From an uncultured Cardiobacterium sp. (GTDB taxonomy: Bacteria > Pseudomonadota > Gammaproteobacteria > Cardiobacteriales > Cardiobacteriaceae), in contig NZ_CALIZP010000063.1 in NCBI RefSeq assembly GCF_938028825.1, positions 22,890-86,889 on the forward strand: a DNA stretch of 64,000 nucleotides, given 5' to 3'. A program made the translations under genes and the position numbers. The notes below the pieces were generated by a model. That model searched no databases, was not told the origin of the DNA, and worked only from the letters and a program-made list of their open reading frames with translations. Of the stretch, positions 12,627 through 21,727 are shown one piece after another. Position 1 is the first letter of the stretch; each line of letters opens with the position of its first letter.

Positions 12627-15600
12627 AGGTCGCGAATGGTCGGGTCGGTGAAGGCCTGCATGATGCGTTTCGCCAGGCCTTCCTGCGTCGGCGGGTCGCT
12701 CACCAGTTGTGGCGGGATGCTGTACATCGCTTCGATTTGCGCCGCTTCGGGGGTGAGCAGGGCATCGTCCCAGATGACGAAGTTGTGGCTGCCTTCACCG
12801 GCGCGGCGGCTGTTGCCGTCAAGGTAGCGCAGGCCGGGGATGCCGTTGTCGTTCAGCGCCAGGCTGGCCTCGCGGTCGCTCCCGTAAATGTCGTCCAGGC
12901 TGTTGTAGATGTTGCTGCCGGTCGGATCGTCGCCGAGTATTTTGTCGGCCAGTTCCTGCCCGCTTGCCACGCCGTAGTCTTCCAATGCCCGTTGTGGTGC
13001 GTTTTCAAGGGTGCGGCGGATTTTTTCCTGCACATCCTGCGGCTGTTTGCTGTACGCGTCATCCCAGTCCAGCAGTTCTTCGTCTTCGGGGATTTCCGCG
13101 CTGTACAGCTGCCCCTGCCGCGTGTCCGCTTCGATGTCGCCGTTGGCGATCATCTGCGCGGCTTCGCGCGCGGTGTCGAGGTCAACCTCCATATGGCCGT
13201 CCCAGATGACGTCCATCTCGTCCTCTTCGGCTTCCGCGATCAGGGCTGCCAGATCGGTGCCGTCGGTGATGGCGTTGGCCGCCACTTCTTCCGCACCTTC
13301 CAGTTGCCAGCCGTGTTCGTCGCTTCGCCAGCCGTCGTTGGTGCGGATGAAGGGTTCGTCGCCGAAGCGGAAGTTTACAATCTCTTCACTGTTGGAAAGC
13401 CTGCGCCGGTATTCTTCGGAAACGTCCCGGTCGCCCGCGAAGTAGATACCCCAGCCGTAGGCCTGCGCGCCTTCGCCCGTGCCGATTCTGCCCAGGTCGA
13501 AGCCTTCGTTTTCGATGCCCCGATAGGGTGTACCGTGCCAGGCGGTGCTGAAAAGCGCCTGCCCCGTCTTGGTTTCGGCTTCCGTCTGTGCCGCCTGTTG
13601 TTGCAGCTTGACAACATCGGCATCGGTGAGTACAGTGTAGCCATAGTCCCTCGCTGACTTTTCATGGGTGTATTGGACACCGTTCGACGTAAGCAGCGGG
13701 GGACTTGTCGTATCCACATAACGCAGGCGGCCTTCTTTCGTCCATTTGGCAAAGGCGTGTTCGGCGTTGTTCTTGCCGTAGATACTCGCCACTTTGTTCA
13801 CCATGTAGTAGCGCATTTTGTGGTTCAGGTGGATGGCGGCAACAACGGGCGCGCCGTCGCTGTCCGTGAGTTCCGTCACTGCCACAAAGCCGCCGCCTTT
13901 TTCGGTATCGAACACCATCACCGGTTTTTGCAAGGCCTGCGGAATCTGCGCCAGCAGTTCCGGGGTGAGTTCGTGCGTGTTGTCGCCGCGCTGCCCCTGC
14001 TCGCTTTTCGGGCGCAGCAGGGAAAAGAGTTTGCGTGTATCGACAATGCGCAGCGGTAATGCGTACGCCCCCAGTGCCTGATAGACCGGCGGGGTTGTGC
14101 CGAAGTCGATGGGTTCGCCGCCGATGTTTTTTGCGCCGTCCCAAATGGCACGCGCAATGTTCAGGATGCGGTTGCTGGCAAGGCGCAGGGTGCGCTGCTG
14201 TCTTGCGTCCGGGGTTTGGTCGCCCGTTTCCGGTGCGGTGCTGTGGTAGATGTTGGCGTCCGCCGGATTGAAGGCGCCGCCGTTGCCGGTGGCGGATTTG
14301 ATTTGCGCAGGGTCGGTGACGATGACTTCATCGTTGATGCTCTGTTTGGCATCGCGGGTGCCGCTGTCCACCACGTTGTCGGCCAGTACGCCGTCGTAGC
14401 CGTTTTCCCAGGCATGGTCGGCGAGTTCTTCGATATCGTACAGGGTTGCGCCGTTCACTTCGATTTCGTCGAAAGCACCGCGCCCCGCGTAGTCCACATT
14501 CAAGGTGTTGCGCGCGTTGACGAAGAGCGGCATGGCGTCCCGTCCGTATTTCTGCGCAAATGCCCGTGAGCGGGTCAGGAAGATGCGCGGCATGTTGAGC
14601 GGGGTGTCGAAGGTGTCAAACTGCGCGTTGGTGCCGTGATAGACCACCTGCGGCTCGCCCGTGCGTGGGTTCACTACCTTTGAGGCATTCTTGGGGTCGT
14701 TCTGCCAGTCACCAAACCATGCCTTGAACGACGGGGTGCGCACCTGCACCCATTGGCGGTAGTCGAGTTCCGTCTGCCCCGCTGCCTTGGCCTGTTTGTA
14801 GGCTGCTTCGCCGCCGTACTGTTGCGCGGTTGCGGCAAATTCCTGTTGCAGGGTTTGCTTCTCTTGCGTCAGGTCTTCGTTTGTTTTAATATTTGCCCTA
14901 GAAAGGTTTGCATCTGAACGCAATTGTGAGGGCAATTGTAGCCGGAAGGCGTTCTTGAATTGCAAACCTTTTTCTTTATCCCAATAGAACACCTTGCGTT
15001 TCAGGTCGTTCTCTATCTTGAATGCTTCCCGCCCGTACACACTGGTAACGTCTATCAGTTCCACACCCCGTTTCGTTACATTCAATGCCAGCGTCGCAAT
15101 GACTGGCATCTGTGTCCCGTCAATAAAATCGGTTTCGATAAGTCCGGTTAGTGCGATATAGCTGTTGGGATTGGTCGAATTGGGTGAGGATTTCACGATG
15201 GCGATGGGTCGGTTTAATTGTTCCGGCAAACGCTTCAACGTTTCAGCATCCAGGTTATGCCCGTAATCTAACCCCAAGCGGCGATTCATTACTTTCTTGA
15301 TAACCCTGCCGGCAATAAACATTCCCGTATCGGGCAAGCCTGCCAGTTGCAGCGCTTCAGGCGTCGTCCCGAGGCGCACGAACCCCGCGATGTTTTCCCC
15401 TGCCGCCACACGGTCAACCGCCCGTGCAAAGGCGGAATCTGCCGCTTCGTCAAGGTTGGGTGCGACGGAAAACAGCGGCATCCCTCCGCCCAATGTCTCG
15501 CGCATGGTGTCCGTCACGGTGAAGGAAAGCTGTTCCGCGCCCGTCTCTTCCTGCATGGCGTTTTCCAGCCGGATGCCTTTGTCGGCTTTGCGCAAGAGGG

Positions 15601-17695
15601 CTTTCAGCGCTTTGGGGACGACGCTGTCGTAAAACGCCTTCATCCCTTCGCCGCCCATTTTCAGCTCGTCGCCTTCGAGGCGGCGCACCCCGTCCGTCTC
15701 TTTCTGCGCCAGCAGTTTCCGTGCGGTTTCTTCACCGATGATGTCGTCCAGCTCTTGCGGCGCGGCTTCATGCTCGATGGGCGCGCCGTTGCCTTTGGGG
15801 TGGGCGGTCAGGTGCTTGCCGTCGTATTCGATGCTGGCAATCTTTGTTTCCAAGCCGTAGCGGTCGGCGCTTTGCTGGCCGTTGATAAAGGCCACCCGCT
15901 GGTAGCCGCCATTGACGGCTTCCATCAGTACGCGTTTCAGGGTCAGATCCACCCATTTGCCGGTTTTGTCCACAAACGGTGCGGCGGCATCCGTCTTGCC
16001 TTTGCGCCTGTCCTGCGCCCAGTCTGATTGCAGTTCCTCGACAAAAAGGGTTTGCCCGCCGTCAAAGTCGGTCAGGCGGATGTGCGCCAGCACGTTTTCA
16101 TTGTTGTCCCAGTGCGGCGACTGGTATTGTTCGACTTTGCCACCATCCGTGGTCAGCAACAATTCGCGATAGTTCTGCCCTTTGCCGGCAAAGCTGTAGT
16201 CGCGGTAAACGGTGCTGCCCTCCGCCCGTTCCGTCAATTCCGGTTCGCGCAGGACGCTGCGGTAGTAGTCTTTTTCTTCCTCCGCCCGCCTTTCGAGTTC
16301 TTCCAGGGCGTCTTCACGGCTCCCGAAAGTTTGTCCGTCTTCGCCGACCCATTGTTCTGCCGTGCCTGTGGTGTAGGTGGCTCTTTCATCGCCGTCTGCA
16401 TCGTACACGGTGATATTGCCGTCATCATCCTGTTCGTAGTATTCGCCCCATTCTTCATTTACTGCCGTTTCCGGCTCAACGGTGTCCCCGTATTCATCCT
16501 GCCAGACTTCCGTCTCTTCCCGTGTGACGGTGTAGGTGTCGCCATTTGCATTCCAGAAGGTCAATTCACCGTCGTCTTCATTCACCCCTGCCGCTTCGTC
16601 GTCTATCCAGTTTTCCTCTTCGTTATAGGCATCCCATGCCTCTTCCTCACTGTCATACACACGTTCATCCTCGCTGGTTGAGCGGAAGCTCCATTTTTGC
16701 CTGAGGCCTTCTTCTTCGATGACGACTTGCCCGCCGCGCAAGTAATCCTGCACCGCTTCGCGGCTGATTTTGCCGTCCTGTGCGTCCAGCCATTCGCGGA
16801 TGCCCGTCCAGAAGATTTCGTCTTCTTTGACTTTCCCTTTGGATACCATGCCCGCCAGTTGTTCTTTCCACGCCTGCGCCGTGCCGTTTTTCATCTGCAC
16901 GGTGTTGATTTCGCGGGCAAGGGCGGAATAGAAGCCTGATCCCGCGCTGGGCGCCGTCGAATACGCCGCAGCGTCCACCGGCGGCATGCGTTCCTGCCGC
17001 TGTACTGCGCGCTCTGCCGCCTGCGCGGGCGGGGTTTGTCGTGCCGCCACGCCTGCGCTTGCCCGCGCGTCGGCGAGGTCGTCCGCACCTTGCAAGGCAG
17101 TGATGTCGCGCAAGAGACCGATGGCGTCGGCGTCGCTGAGTTCTTCCTGGGTGATTTGCCGTTTCGTGATCCTGCCCAGTACACGGCGGATGACGTCCGC
17201 CATTTTCCCCAGTAATGCCTGCAATCTGGTTCTGCCCGTGGTCGGGGCGAAGCGTCCGTAGCGGGCTATCAGCGCGTCCGCGTTGCCTTGCTCGATGGCG
17301 GCAGACAGTTCGGCCAGCGCTTCTTCCATCGCCTGTTCCGGCGTAACACGCACGTCCTGCCCGCTGTTGAGATACGCCGCATTGCGCTCTGCCTGTATGG
17401 CTTCCGCAAGATGGCGCAGGGCGCTGTTCTGCCGCAGTTTGCTGAGGGTCGTCTGCCATTCTTTGCCACCCCACACCTGGCGGTAGTAGTCCGCGCCACG
17501 GTGGACAAATTCGTGCCACGCCATCCAGGCAATGCGCTGCTCGCGCGTCAGTACGGTCACGCCGTCTATCTCGAAGGCACGGATGAGGAAGAGTGAAAAT
17601 CCCGGCCTGCAAAGCCACCCTCTGTTTGCCTCACGCAAACGGCTTTTCTTTGCCGGTTCAGGCGGTTTGTGCCAAGTATTGCCGCCTTTTGCCAA
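12494..17695 (-). CDS. Large polyvalent (phage/plasmid-type) protein with zincin, nuclease-like and ADP-ribosyltransferase-like domains; probably decayed
   Basis: A continuous 5.2-kb frame typical of polyvalent proteins carried by phages and conjugative elements. In order: a zincin-like metallopeptidase motif HEFVH (residues 61-65), an acidic region (about 340-470), and a GGEGMKAFYDSVVPKAL block (about 683). Next come two related domains like the phage MuF-C/PBECR nucleases (GTTPEALQLAGLP about 777 and GTTPPVYQALG about 1203) and an ART-PolyVal-like domain (TPSFKAWFGDW, VVYHGTNAQFDTF, about 985-1110). A second HGT-type domain follows (AWHGTPYRGIENEGF then GTGEGAQAYGWGIYFAGD, about 1385). No ATG precedes residue 58 and the frame opens at a TTG, so the 5' end is probably missing; the last residues are out of frame. 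There are no other phage genes nearby. Domain names are from memory of the motifs. Confidence 0.75.
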   Translation of the reverse strand: MAKGGNTWHKPPEPAKKSRLREANRGWLCRPGFSLFLIRAFEIDGVTVLTREQRIAWMAWHEFVHRGADYYRQVWGGKEWQTTLSKLRQNSALRHLAEAIQAERNAAYLNSGQDVRVTPEQAMEEALAELSAAIEQGNADALIARYGRFAPTTGRTRLQALLGKMADVIRRVLGRITKRQITQEELSDADAIGLLRDITALQGADDLADARASAGVAARQTPPAQAAERAVQRQERMPPVDAAAYSTAPSAGSGFYSALAREINTVQMKNGTAQAWKEQLAGMVSKGKVKEDEIFWTGIREWLDAQDGKISREAVQDYLRGGQVVIEEEGLRQKWSFRSTSEDERVYDSEEEAWDAYNEEENWIDDEAAGVNEDDGELTFWNANGDTYTVTREETEVWQDEYGDTVEPETAVNEEWGEYYEQDDDGNITVYDADGDERATYTTGTAEQWVGEDGQTFGSREDALEELERRAEEEKDYYRSVLREPELTERAEGSTVYRDYSFAGKGQNYRELLLTTDGGKVEQYQSPHWDNNENVLAHIRLTDFDGGQTLFVEELQSDWAQDRRKGKTDAAAPFVDKTGKWVDLTLKRVLMEAVNGGYQRVAFINGQQSADRYGLETKIASIEYDGKHLTAHPKGNGAPIEHEAAPQELDDIIGEETARKLLAQKETDGVRRLEGDELKMGGEGMKAFYDSVVPKALKALLRKADKGIRLENAMQEETGAEQLSFTVTDTMRETLGGGMPLFSVAPNLDEAADSAFARAVDRVAAGENIAGFVRLGTTPEALQLAGLPDTGMFIAGRVIKKVMNRRLGLDYGHNLDAETLKRLPEQLNRPIAIVKSSPNSTNPNSYIALTGLIETDFIDGTQMPVIATLALNVTKRGVELIDVTSVYGREAFKIENDLKRKVFYWDKEKGLQFKNAFRLQLPSQLRSDANLSRANIKTNEDLTQEKQTLQQEFAATAQQYGGEAAYKQAKAAGQTELDYRQWVQVRTPSFKAWFGDWQNDPKNASKVVNPRTGEPQVVYHGTNAQFDTFDTPLNMPRIFLTRSRAFAQKYGRDAMPLFVNARNTLNVDYAGRGAFDEIEVNGATLYDIEELADHAWENGYDGVLADNVVDSGTRDAKQSINDEVIVTDPAQIKSATGNGGAFNPADANIYHSTAPETGDQTPDARQQRTLRLASNRILNIARAIWDGAKNIGGEPIDFGTTPPVYQALGAYALPLRIVDTRKLFSLLRPKSEQGQRGDNTHELTPELLAQIPQALQKPVMVFDTEKGGGFVAVTELTDSDGAPVVAAIHLNHKMRYYMVNKVASIYGKNNAEHAFAKWTKEGRLRYVDTTSPPLLTSNGVQYTHEKSARDYGYTVLTDADVVKLQQQAAQTEAETKTGQALFSTAWHGTPYRGIENEGFDLGRIGTGEGAQAYGWGIYFAGDRDVSEEYRRRLSNSEEIVNFRFGDEPFIRTNDGWRSDEHGWQLEGAEEVAANAITDGTDLAALIAEAEEDEMDVIWDGHMEVDLDTAREAAQMIANGDIEADTRQGQLYSAEIPEDEELLDWDDAYSKQPQDVQEKIRRTLENAPQRALEDYGVASGQELADKILGDDPTGSNIYNSLDDIYGSDREASLALNDNGIPGLRYLDGNSRRAGEGSHNFVIWDDALLTPEAAQIEAMYSIPPQLVSDPPTQEGLAKRIMQAFTDPTIRDLWFVTGRANSTASCAPTRARKPCATPSKCTTRGCSTSSKACRRP

Positions 17696-17748
17696 CCACC
17701 CCGCCCGCCGCTAGAATACCGCCGCTTTCTTTATATTACGGAGTTCTC

Positions 17749-18120
17749 ATGCGTAGCGAACGCGTCTGGTTCGGCTTTTTCGTCCTGCTGGCGCTGACCC
17801 TCAATTTCGGGTTCGTCTATGGCGACATCGCCAACCCCGAACACCACGACAAGCTCGAACTGTTCTTTGCCTTCATCATCAGCCTGGTTTGCACCATCAT
17901 GAAATTCGGCGACCGCTCGCATCTCGGTTCGCTCATGCTCGCCGCCAGCCTTGTCGCCGATGTCCAGCTCTTCTGCGCCGTCTGCGCCTGGACCTTTTCC
18001 GTCTCGCTGCTCGAATCGAGCACGATGGCGACCATCGTCTCCTTCACCGCCGGGGCGCTCATTGCCAACATCGTCTCGGTGGTGCTGGTCGTCATCGAAG
18101 CCGCCACCCTGCGCCGCTGA
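17749..18120 (+). CDS. DUF6394-like small integral membrane protein
   Basis: A 123-residue protein with four hydrophobic helices (around FGFFVLLALTLNFGFVYG, LFFAFIISLVCTIMKFG, ADVQLFCAVCAWTFSVSLL and ATIVSFTAGALIANIVSVVLVV). The pattern matches the DUF6394 family as I remember it, whose members often lie beside a potassium channel with RCK domains. Here the channel gene starts 6 bp downstream, so the pair is likely an operon and the protein may be a channel partner. Start at ATG 17749 with ACGGAG upstream; the longer frame begins inside the polyvalent gene. Confidence 0.75.
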   Translation: MRSERVWFGFFVLLALTLNFGFVYGDIANPEHHDKLELFFAFIISLVCTIMKFGDRSHLGSLMLAASLVADVQLFCAVCAWTFSVSLLESSTMATIVSFTAGALIANIVSVVLVVIEAATLRR

Positions 18121-18126
18121 CGCGCA

Positions 18127-19827
18127 ATGAATGAAGTCGTTTACCTCATCCTGCGGCAGATGCGCCGCCCGGCGCTGATCCTGCTTGTCGCCTACTCCGT
18201 CGCCATGCTCGGCATCTCGTTGATTCCAACGATAAACAGCGAGGGCGAGCCTTCGTATCTCACTCTCTTTCAGGCTTTTTACTGGGTCAGCTATACCGCG
18301 ACCACCATCGGCTACGGCGAGCTGCCGCTGCCCTTTTCCGAATGGCAGCGGATGTGGGTGGCGCTCAGTATTTACTACACGGTGCCGGCGTGGTTCTACG
18401 CCATCGGGAAGGTCATCGCCCTGTTGCAGGACCCCACTTTCCAGCATGCCCTCAGCGAGAGCCGCTTCGCCCGCCAGGTCGCGAGACAGCGGCACAAATT
18501 CTGCATCGTCTGCGGCTTTGGCGAATCGGGGCAACGCCTCGTCCACCTGCTGCTGAACGCGGGCTACCAGTGCGTGGTTATCGACAAAGATCCGGTGCGT
18601 ATCAGCCGCATGGCGCTCGACCCCGTCATGCACAGCGTCCTCGCCATCAGCGGCGACGCTTTCAGCGTGGACATCCTGCTCAAATCCGGGGTGCAATCGC
18701 CGTACTGCCGCGCCGTCATCGCCATTACCGATTCCGAGGCGGTGAACATCAAAGTCGCGCTCGCCGCCCGCCTGCTCACCACCGACCAGACACGGTTCCA
18801 GATTATCTGCCGCACCTACACCCGCGCCGGCAGCGCCAATGCCAAATCCTTCAATACCGACGCCGTCATCAATACCAACCAGATTTTTGCCCTGCGCCTG
18901 ATTACCGCACTGCGCCGCCCGGCAATCGCCGAACTCGTCGCCCGCCTGCAAGGCCGCCCCGGCGAACGGCACGAATCGCCGCCGCAGCCACCCGTCGGCC
19001 ACTGGATCATCTGCGGCAACGACGCCCTCGGCAAGACCCTGAAACGCTTCCTCGACTACGAAGGCGTGGACTGCACCATGATCGACCCCGCCCTGCAAAG
19101 CGCGCCGGGACAAGTGCGCGGCCTCGGCACCGAAGCCGTCACCCTGCGCGAAGCGCGCATTGACCGCGCCCACGCCATCGTCGCCGCCTACAAATCCGAC
19201 TCCGACAACCTCTCCATCGCCGTTACCGCCAAGGCCATGCACCCCTCGCTCTTCGTCGTCGGCAAACAGAACCACAGCGCCGACCAGCGCCTCTTTGCCG
19301 TCGCCGGTTTCGACCGCGTCATGGCCGAAGCCGACCTCATTGTCAGCGAAGTCTTCCCGCGCATCGCCCAATCCCTGCTCAGCCGCTTCATGAAAGTCCT
19401 CTGGCACCAGGACGACGCCTGGGGCCAGCGCCTCCTGCAACGCATCACCCTGCTCACCGGCGAACACAACCCGCACCACTATGTCCTCAAAGTTGACGCC
19501 CGGCGCGCCCCCGCCGTCATGCGGGAAATCCGGAGCGGCCACCTGCTGCGCCTGCAAAGCCTGTGGATGCTGCCGAACGAACCGCAAACCGCCAACGACG
19601 CCATCCCGCTGCTGCTGCTGCGCAACCAGCAGGACATCATCCTGCCCAACGCCGCCACCTCGCTGCAAGCGGGCGACCAAGTGCTCATCCTCTACCACCG
19701 CGAAGAAACCGGCTGGCGGATGCAGCGCGCCGCGCGCGACGAACACGAGCTCTACTACGCCACGCACGGCCGCGACAAACCCATCTCCCACCTCATGAAC
19801 TACCTGCTGAAAAAACTCGACCCATGA
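18127..19827 (+). CDS. Two-helix potassium channel with tandem RCK (TrkA-N) domains
   Basis: A 566-residue ion channel. After an N-terminal helix comes a pore loop with a K+ selectivity filter in TATTIGYGELPLPF and a second helix. Then follow two Rossmann-type RCK domains (CIVCGFGESGQRLVHLLL and HWIICGNDALGKTLKRFL) that normally sense nucleotide or ion ligands. A TrkA-C-like end follows (LQAGDQVLILYHREE). The filter and tandem RCK layout argue for a channel of the Kch/MthK type rather than a Trk transporter subunit. It lies 6 bp after the DUF6394-like gene and overlaps the hydrolase start (ATGA). Confidence 0.9.
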   Translation: MNEVVYLILRQMRRPALILLVAYSVAMLGISLIPTINSEGEPSYLTLFQAFYWVSYTATTIGYGELPLPFSEWQRMWVALSIYYTVPAWFYAIGKVIALLQDPTFQHALSESRFARQVARQRHKFCIVCGFGESGQRLVHLLLNAGYQCVVIDKDPVRISRMALDPVMHSVLAISGDAFSVDILLKSGVQSPYCRAVIAITDSEAVNIKVALAARLLTTDQTRFQIICRTYTRAGSANAKSFNTDAVINTNQIFALRLITALRRPAIAELVARLQGRPGERHESPPQPPVGHWIICGNDALGKTLKRFLDYEGVDCTMIDPALQSAPGQVRGLGTEAVTLREARIDRAHAIVAAYKSDSDNLSIAVTAKAMHPSLFVVGKQNHSADQRLFAVAGFDRVMAEADLIVSEVFPRIAQSLLSRFMKVLWHQDDAWGQRLLQRITLLTGEHNPHHYVLKVDARRAPAVMREIRSGHLLRLQSLWMLPNEPQTANDAIPLLLLRNQQDIILPNAATSLQAGDQVLILYHREETGWRMQRAARDEHELYYATHGRDKPISHLMNYLLKKLDP

Positions 19828-20576
19828 TCTACTACCAAACCTACGGCCACAGTGCCTCCCAGGCCGTCGTCCTCCTGCACAGCGGCGGCATGGCCGGCGA
19901 AGAATGGCAGCCGCAAATCCCCGCCCTCGCACAGCGTTACCGCATTCTCGTGCCCGACCTGCCCGGGCACGGCAAAAGCCCGCTTGACAGCGAACGCCTC
20001 ACCATCAGCCTCATGGCCGACGCCGTCCTCGAAATGCTTAATGCCGAAGGCATCCGCGAAGCCAACTTCTGCGGCTCCAGCATGGGCGGCGCCGTCGCCC
20101 TGTGGCTGACCCTGAAACACCCCGAACGCGTCAAACGCCTCGCCCTCTACCGCATCAGCTACCGCAGCAATACCGACATCCACGCACAAGTGAACAGCAT
20201 GGCCGACCCCGGCTACTGGGAAAACTTCGGACTCGCCGCCTGGCTATCAAAGCTGCACAGTCCGCAAGGCGGGGCGGATGCGTGGAAACAAGTCATTGCC
20301 CGCGTCGGCGACGCCCTGCACGCCACCGGCAGCGAACACGCGCACCGCCTGCACGACCTTGCCGCCATCACCTGCCCCGTCCTCATCATTACCGGCGACC
20401 GCGACCCCATCGCCCCGCTGACGGACGCCTGCGAGATGTATCACACCATCCCCGATGCCGATTTGTGGATTATCCCGCACGCTGCGCATATCACCGCCAG
20501 CAACACTTGGCGCGCTCCGGCCTTTGCCGAAGAACTGCGCCGCTTTTACAGCAGAAGCGCCAAACACCAGCACTGA
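19824..20576 (+). CDS. Alpha/beta hydrolase
   Basis: A 250-residue alpha/beta-hydrolase fold protein. It has the oxyanion-side HSGGMAGEEW near the start and the nucleophile elbow GSSMGG. The acid residue is probably in GDRDPIAP and the histidine in PHAAHITASN. The overall order and length resemble esterases and lactonases of the PcaD/3-oxoadipate enol-lactonase group, but the substrate is not known. The ATG at 19824 overlaps the channel stop (ATGA), so it is probably co-expressed with the channel; the longer upstream frame is a shadow of the channel gene. Confidence 0.85.
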   Translation: MIYYQTYGHSASQAVVLLHSGGMAGEEWQPQIPALAQRYRILVPDLPGHGKSPLDSERLTISLMADAVLEMLNAEGIREANFCGSSMGGAVALWLTLKHPERVKRLALYRISYRSNTDIHAQVNSMADPGYWENFGLAAWLSKLHSPQGGADAWKQVIARVGDALHATGSEHAHRLHDLAAITCPVLIITGDRDPIAPLTDACEMYHTIPDADLWIIPHAAHITASNTWRAPAFAEELRRFYSRSAKHQH

Positions 20577-20594
20577 AAACGCACTTCCCGCACC

Positions 20595-21407
20595 ATGCCC
20601 CGCCTCCCCGCCCTCTGCCTCGCCTGCCTCATGATGGCCGCCCGCGCCGCCGCGCCCGACCTCATCCTCGCCGGCGAATACAGCGGGCAGGACGTGCGCG
20701 GCTGGGCGATGAGCGAAAAACTCGACGGCGTGCGCGCCTATTGGGACGGACACCAACTCATCAGCCGCGCCGGCCACCCTTTCCACCCGCCTGACGGCTT
20801 CCTCGCCGACTACCCGCCCTGGCCGCTGGACGGCGAACTGTACAGCACGCGCGGCGATTTCGAGCGTATCTCCGCCGCCGTCCGCAGCGCTGACGCCGAC
20901 TGGGCGGGCATCCACCTGCACGTCTTCGACGTGCCGCAGGCAGAAAGCACCCTCTACCGGCGCCTCGCCACCCTCGCCGCCTGGCTGCGGGATCACCCGC
21001 AAGCACGCATCCGCCTCATCCCGCAAATCCCCATCCGCGATACCGCCGAAGTCGATACCGCCCTGCACGCCATCGAAGCGGCAGGCGGCGAAGGCGTCAT
21101 GCTGCGCGACCCCGCCCGCCCCTACCACGGCGGCCGCAGCCCGTATCTGCTCAAACACAAAAGCGCGCACGACGCCGAATGCACCGTTACCGCCCACCAC
21201 CCCGGCACGGGCCGCAACGCCCATCGCCTCGGCGCGCTCACCTGCGAAAACGCCCACGGCAGCTTCCGCATCGGCTCCGGCTTCAGCGACGCCGAACGCG
21301 AACACCCGCCCGCCATCGGCAGCACCATCACCTACCGCTATCGGGGCTACACCAAAAAAGGCACGCCCCGCTTCGCCACCTACCTGCGCGCGCACAACGA
21401 GCCATGA
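20595..21407 (+). CDS. ligE: Secreted ATP-dependent DNA ligase (LigE type)
   Basis: A 270-residue minimal ATP-dependent DNA ligase. The adenylated lysine is Lys42 in motif I (SEKLDGVRAYWDG). Further nucleotidyltransferase motifs are visible: PLDGELYSTRGDFE, HLHVFDVP, GEGVMLRDP and LLKHKSAHDAECTV. An OB-fold end follows, with the TYRYRGYTKKGTPRFATYLR motif. The first 20 residues form a hydrophobic leader ending in ARAAA, so the protein is probably exported. From the literature, LigE enzymes are periplasmic ligases found in naturally competent proteobacteria such as Neisseria and Haemophilus. It starts 18 bp after the hydrolase gene. Confidence 0.9.
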   Translation: MPRLPALCLACLMMAARAAAPDLILAGEYSGQDVRGWAMSEKLDGVRAYWDGHQLISRAGHPFHPPDGFLADYPPWPLDGELYSTRGDFERISAAVRSADADWAGIHLHVFDVPQAESTLYRRLATLAAWLRDHPQARIRLIPQIPIRDTAEVDTALHAIEAAGGEGVMLRDPARPYHGGRSPYLLKHKSAHDAECTVTAHHPGTGRNAHRLGALTCENAHGSFRIGSGFSDAEREHPPAIGSTITYRYRGYTKKGTPRFATYLRAHNEP

Positions 21408-21727
21408 ACACCGCCTGCCGCCACCGCCTGCAATCCGTCATCTGCTGCGTCGCAGAGCACTAACGTGCCCTGCCCGCCCCTCCTGACAACCAGCCCATCG
21501 ACCCACACTGACGCCACAGCCGCATGTGCGACACCTGCGCGCGCCGCACCAATTCTTGCGCTTGCCGGCTACCCGCCCCGTGCGCACAGCCTTCCGCCCT
21601 TCCCTGCTCCCTGGGCGACCGGCGGCACCTTGCTTCACCCCGTCTGCACCGCGTCCATGATACGCAGCCTGCGTTATAATACGCATGGCTTATCACTAAA
21701 AACCACATCAACCCTCAGGAGTTCCCC
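21408..21727 (+). promoter_or_regulatory. Gene-free stretch with a likely -10 box for the MFS gene
   Basis: 320 bp with no convincing ORF. A consensus TATAAT stands at 21675-21680 in GCGTTATAATACGC, about 50 bp before the MFS start. No good -35 is visible. An AGGAG ribosome site precedes ATG 21728. The rest of the stretch shows nothing I can assign. Confidence 0.45.

Noticed and set aside
12494..17695. Complete prophage
   Set aside because: Only one phage-type gene is present; no integrase, structural or lysis genes lie on either side, and no attachment repeats were seen.
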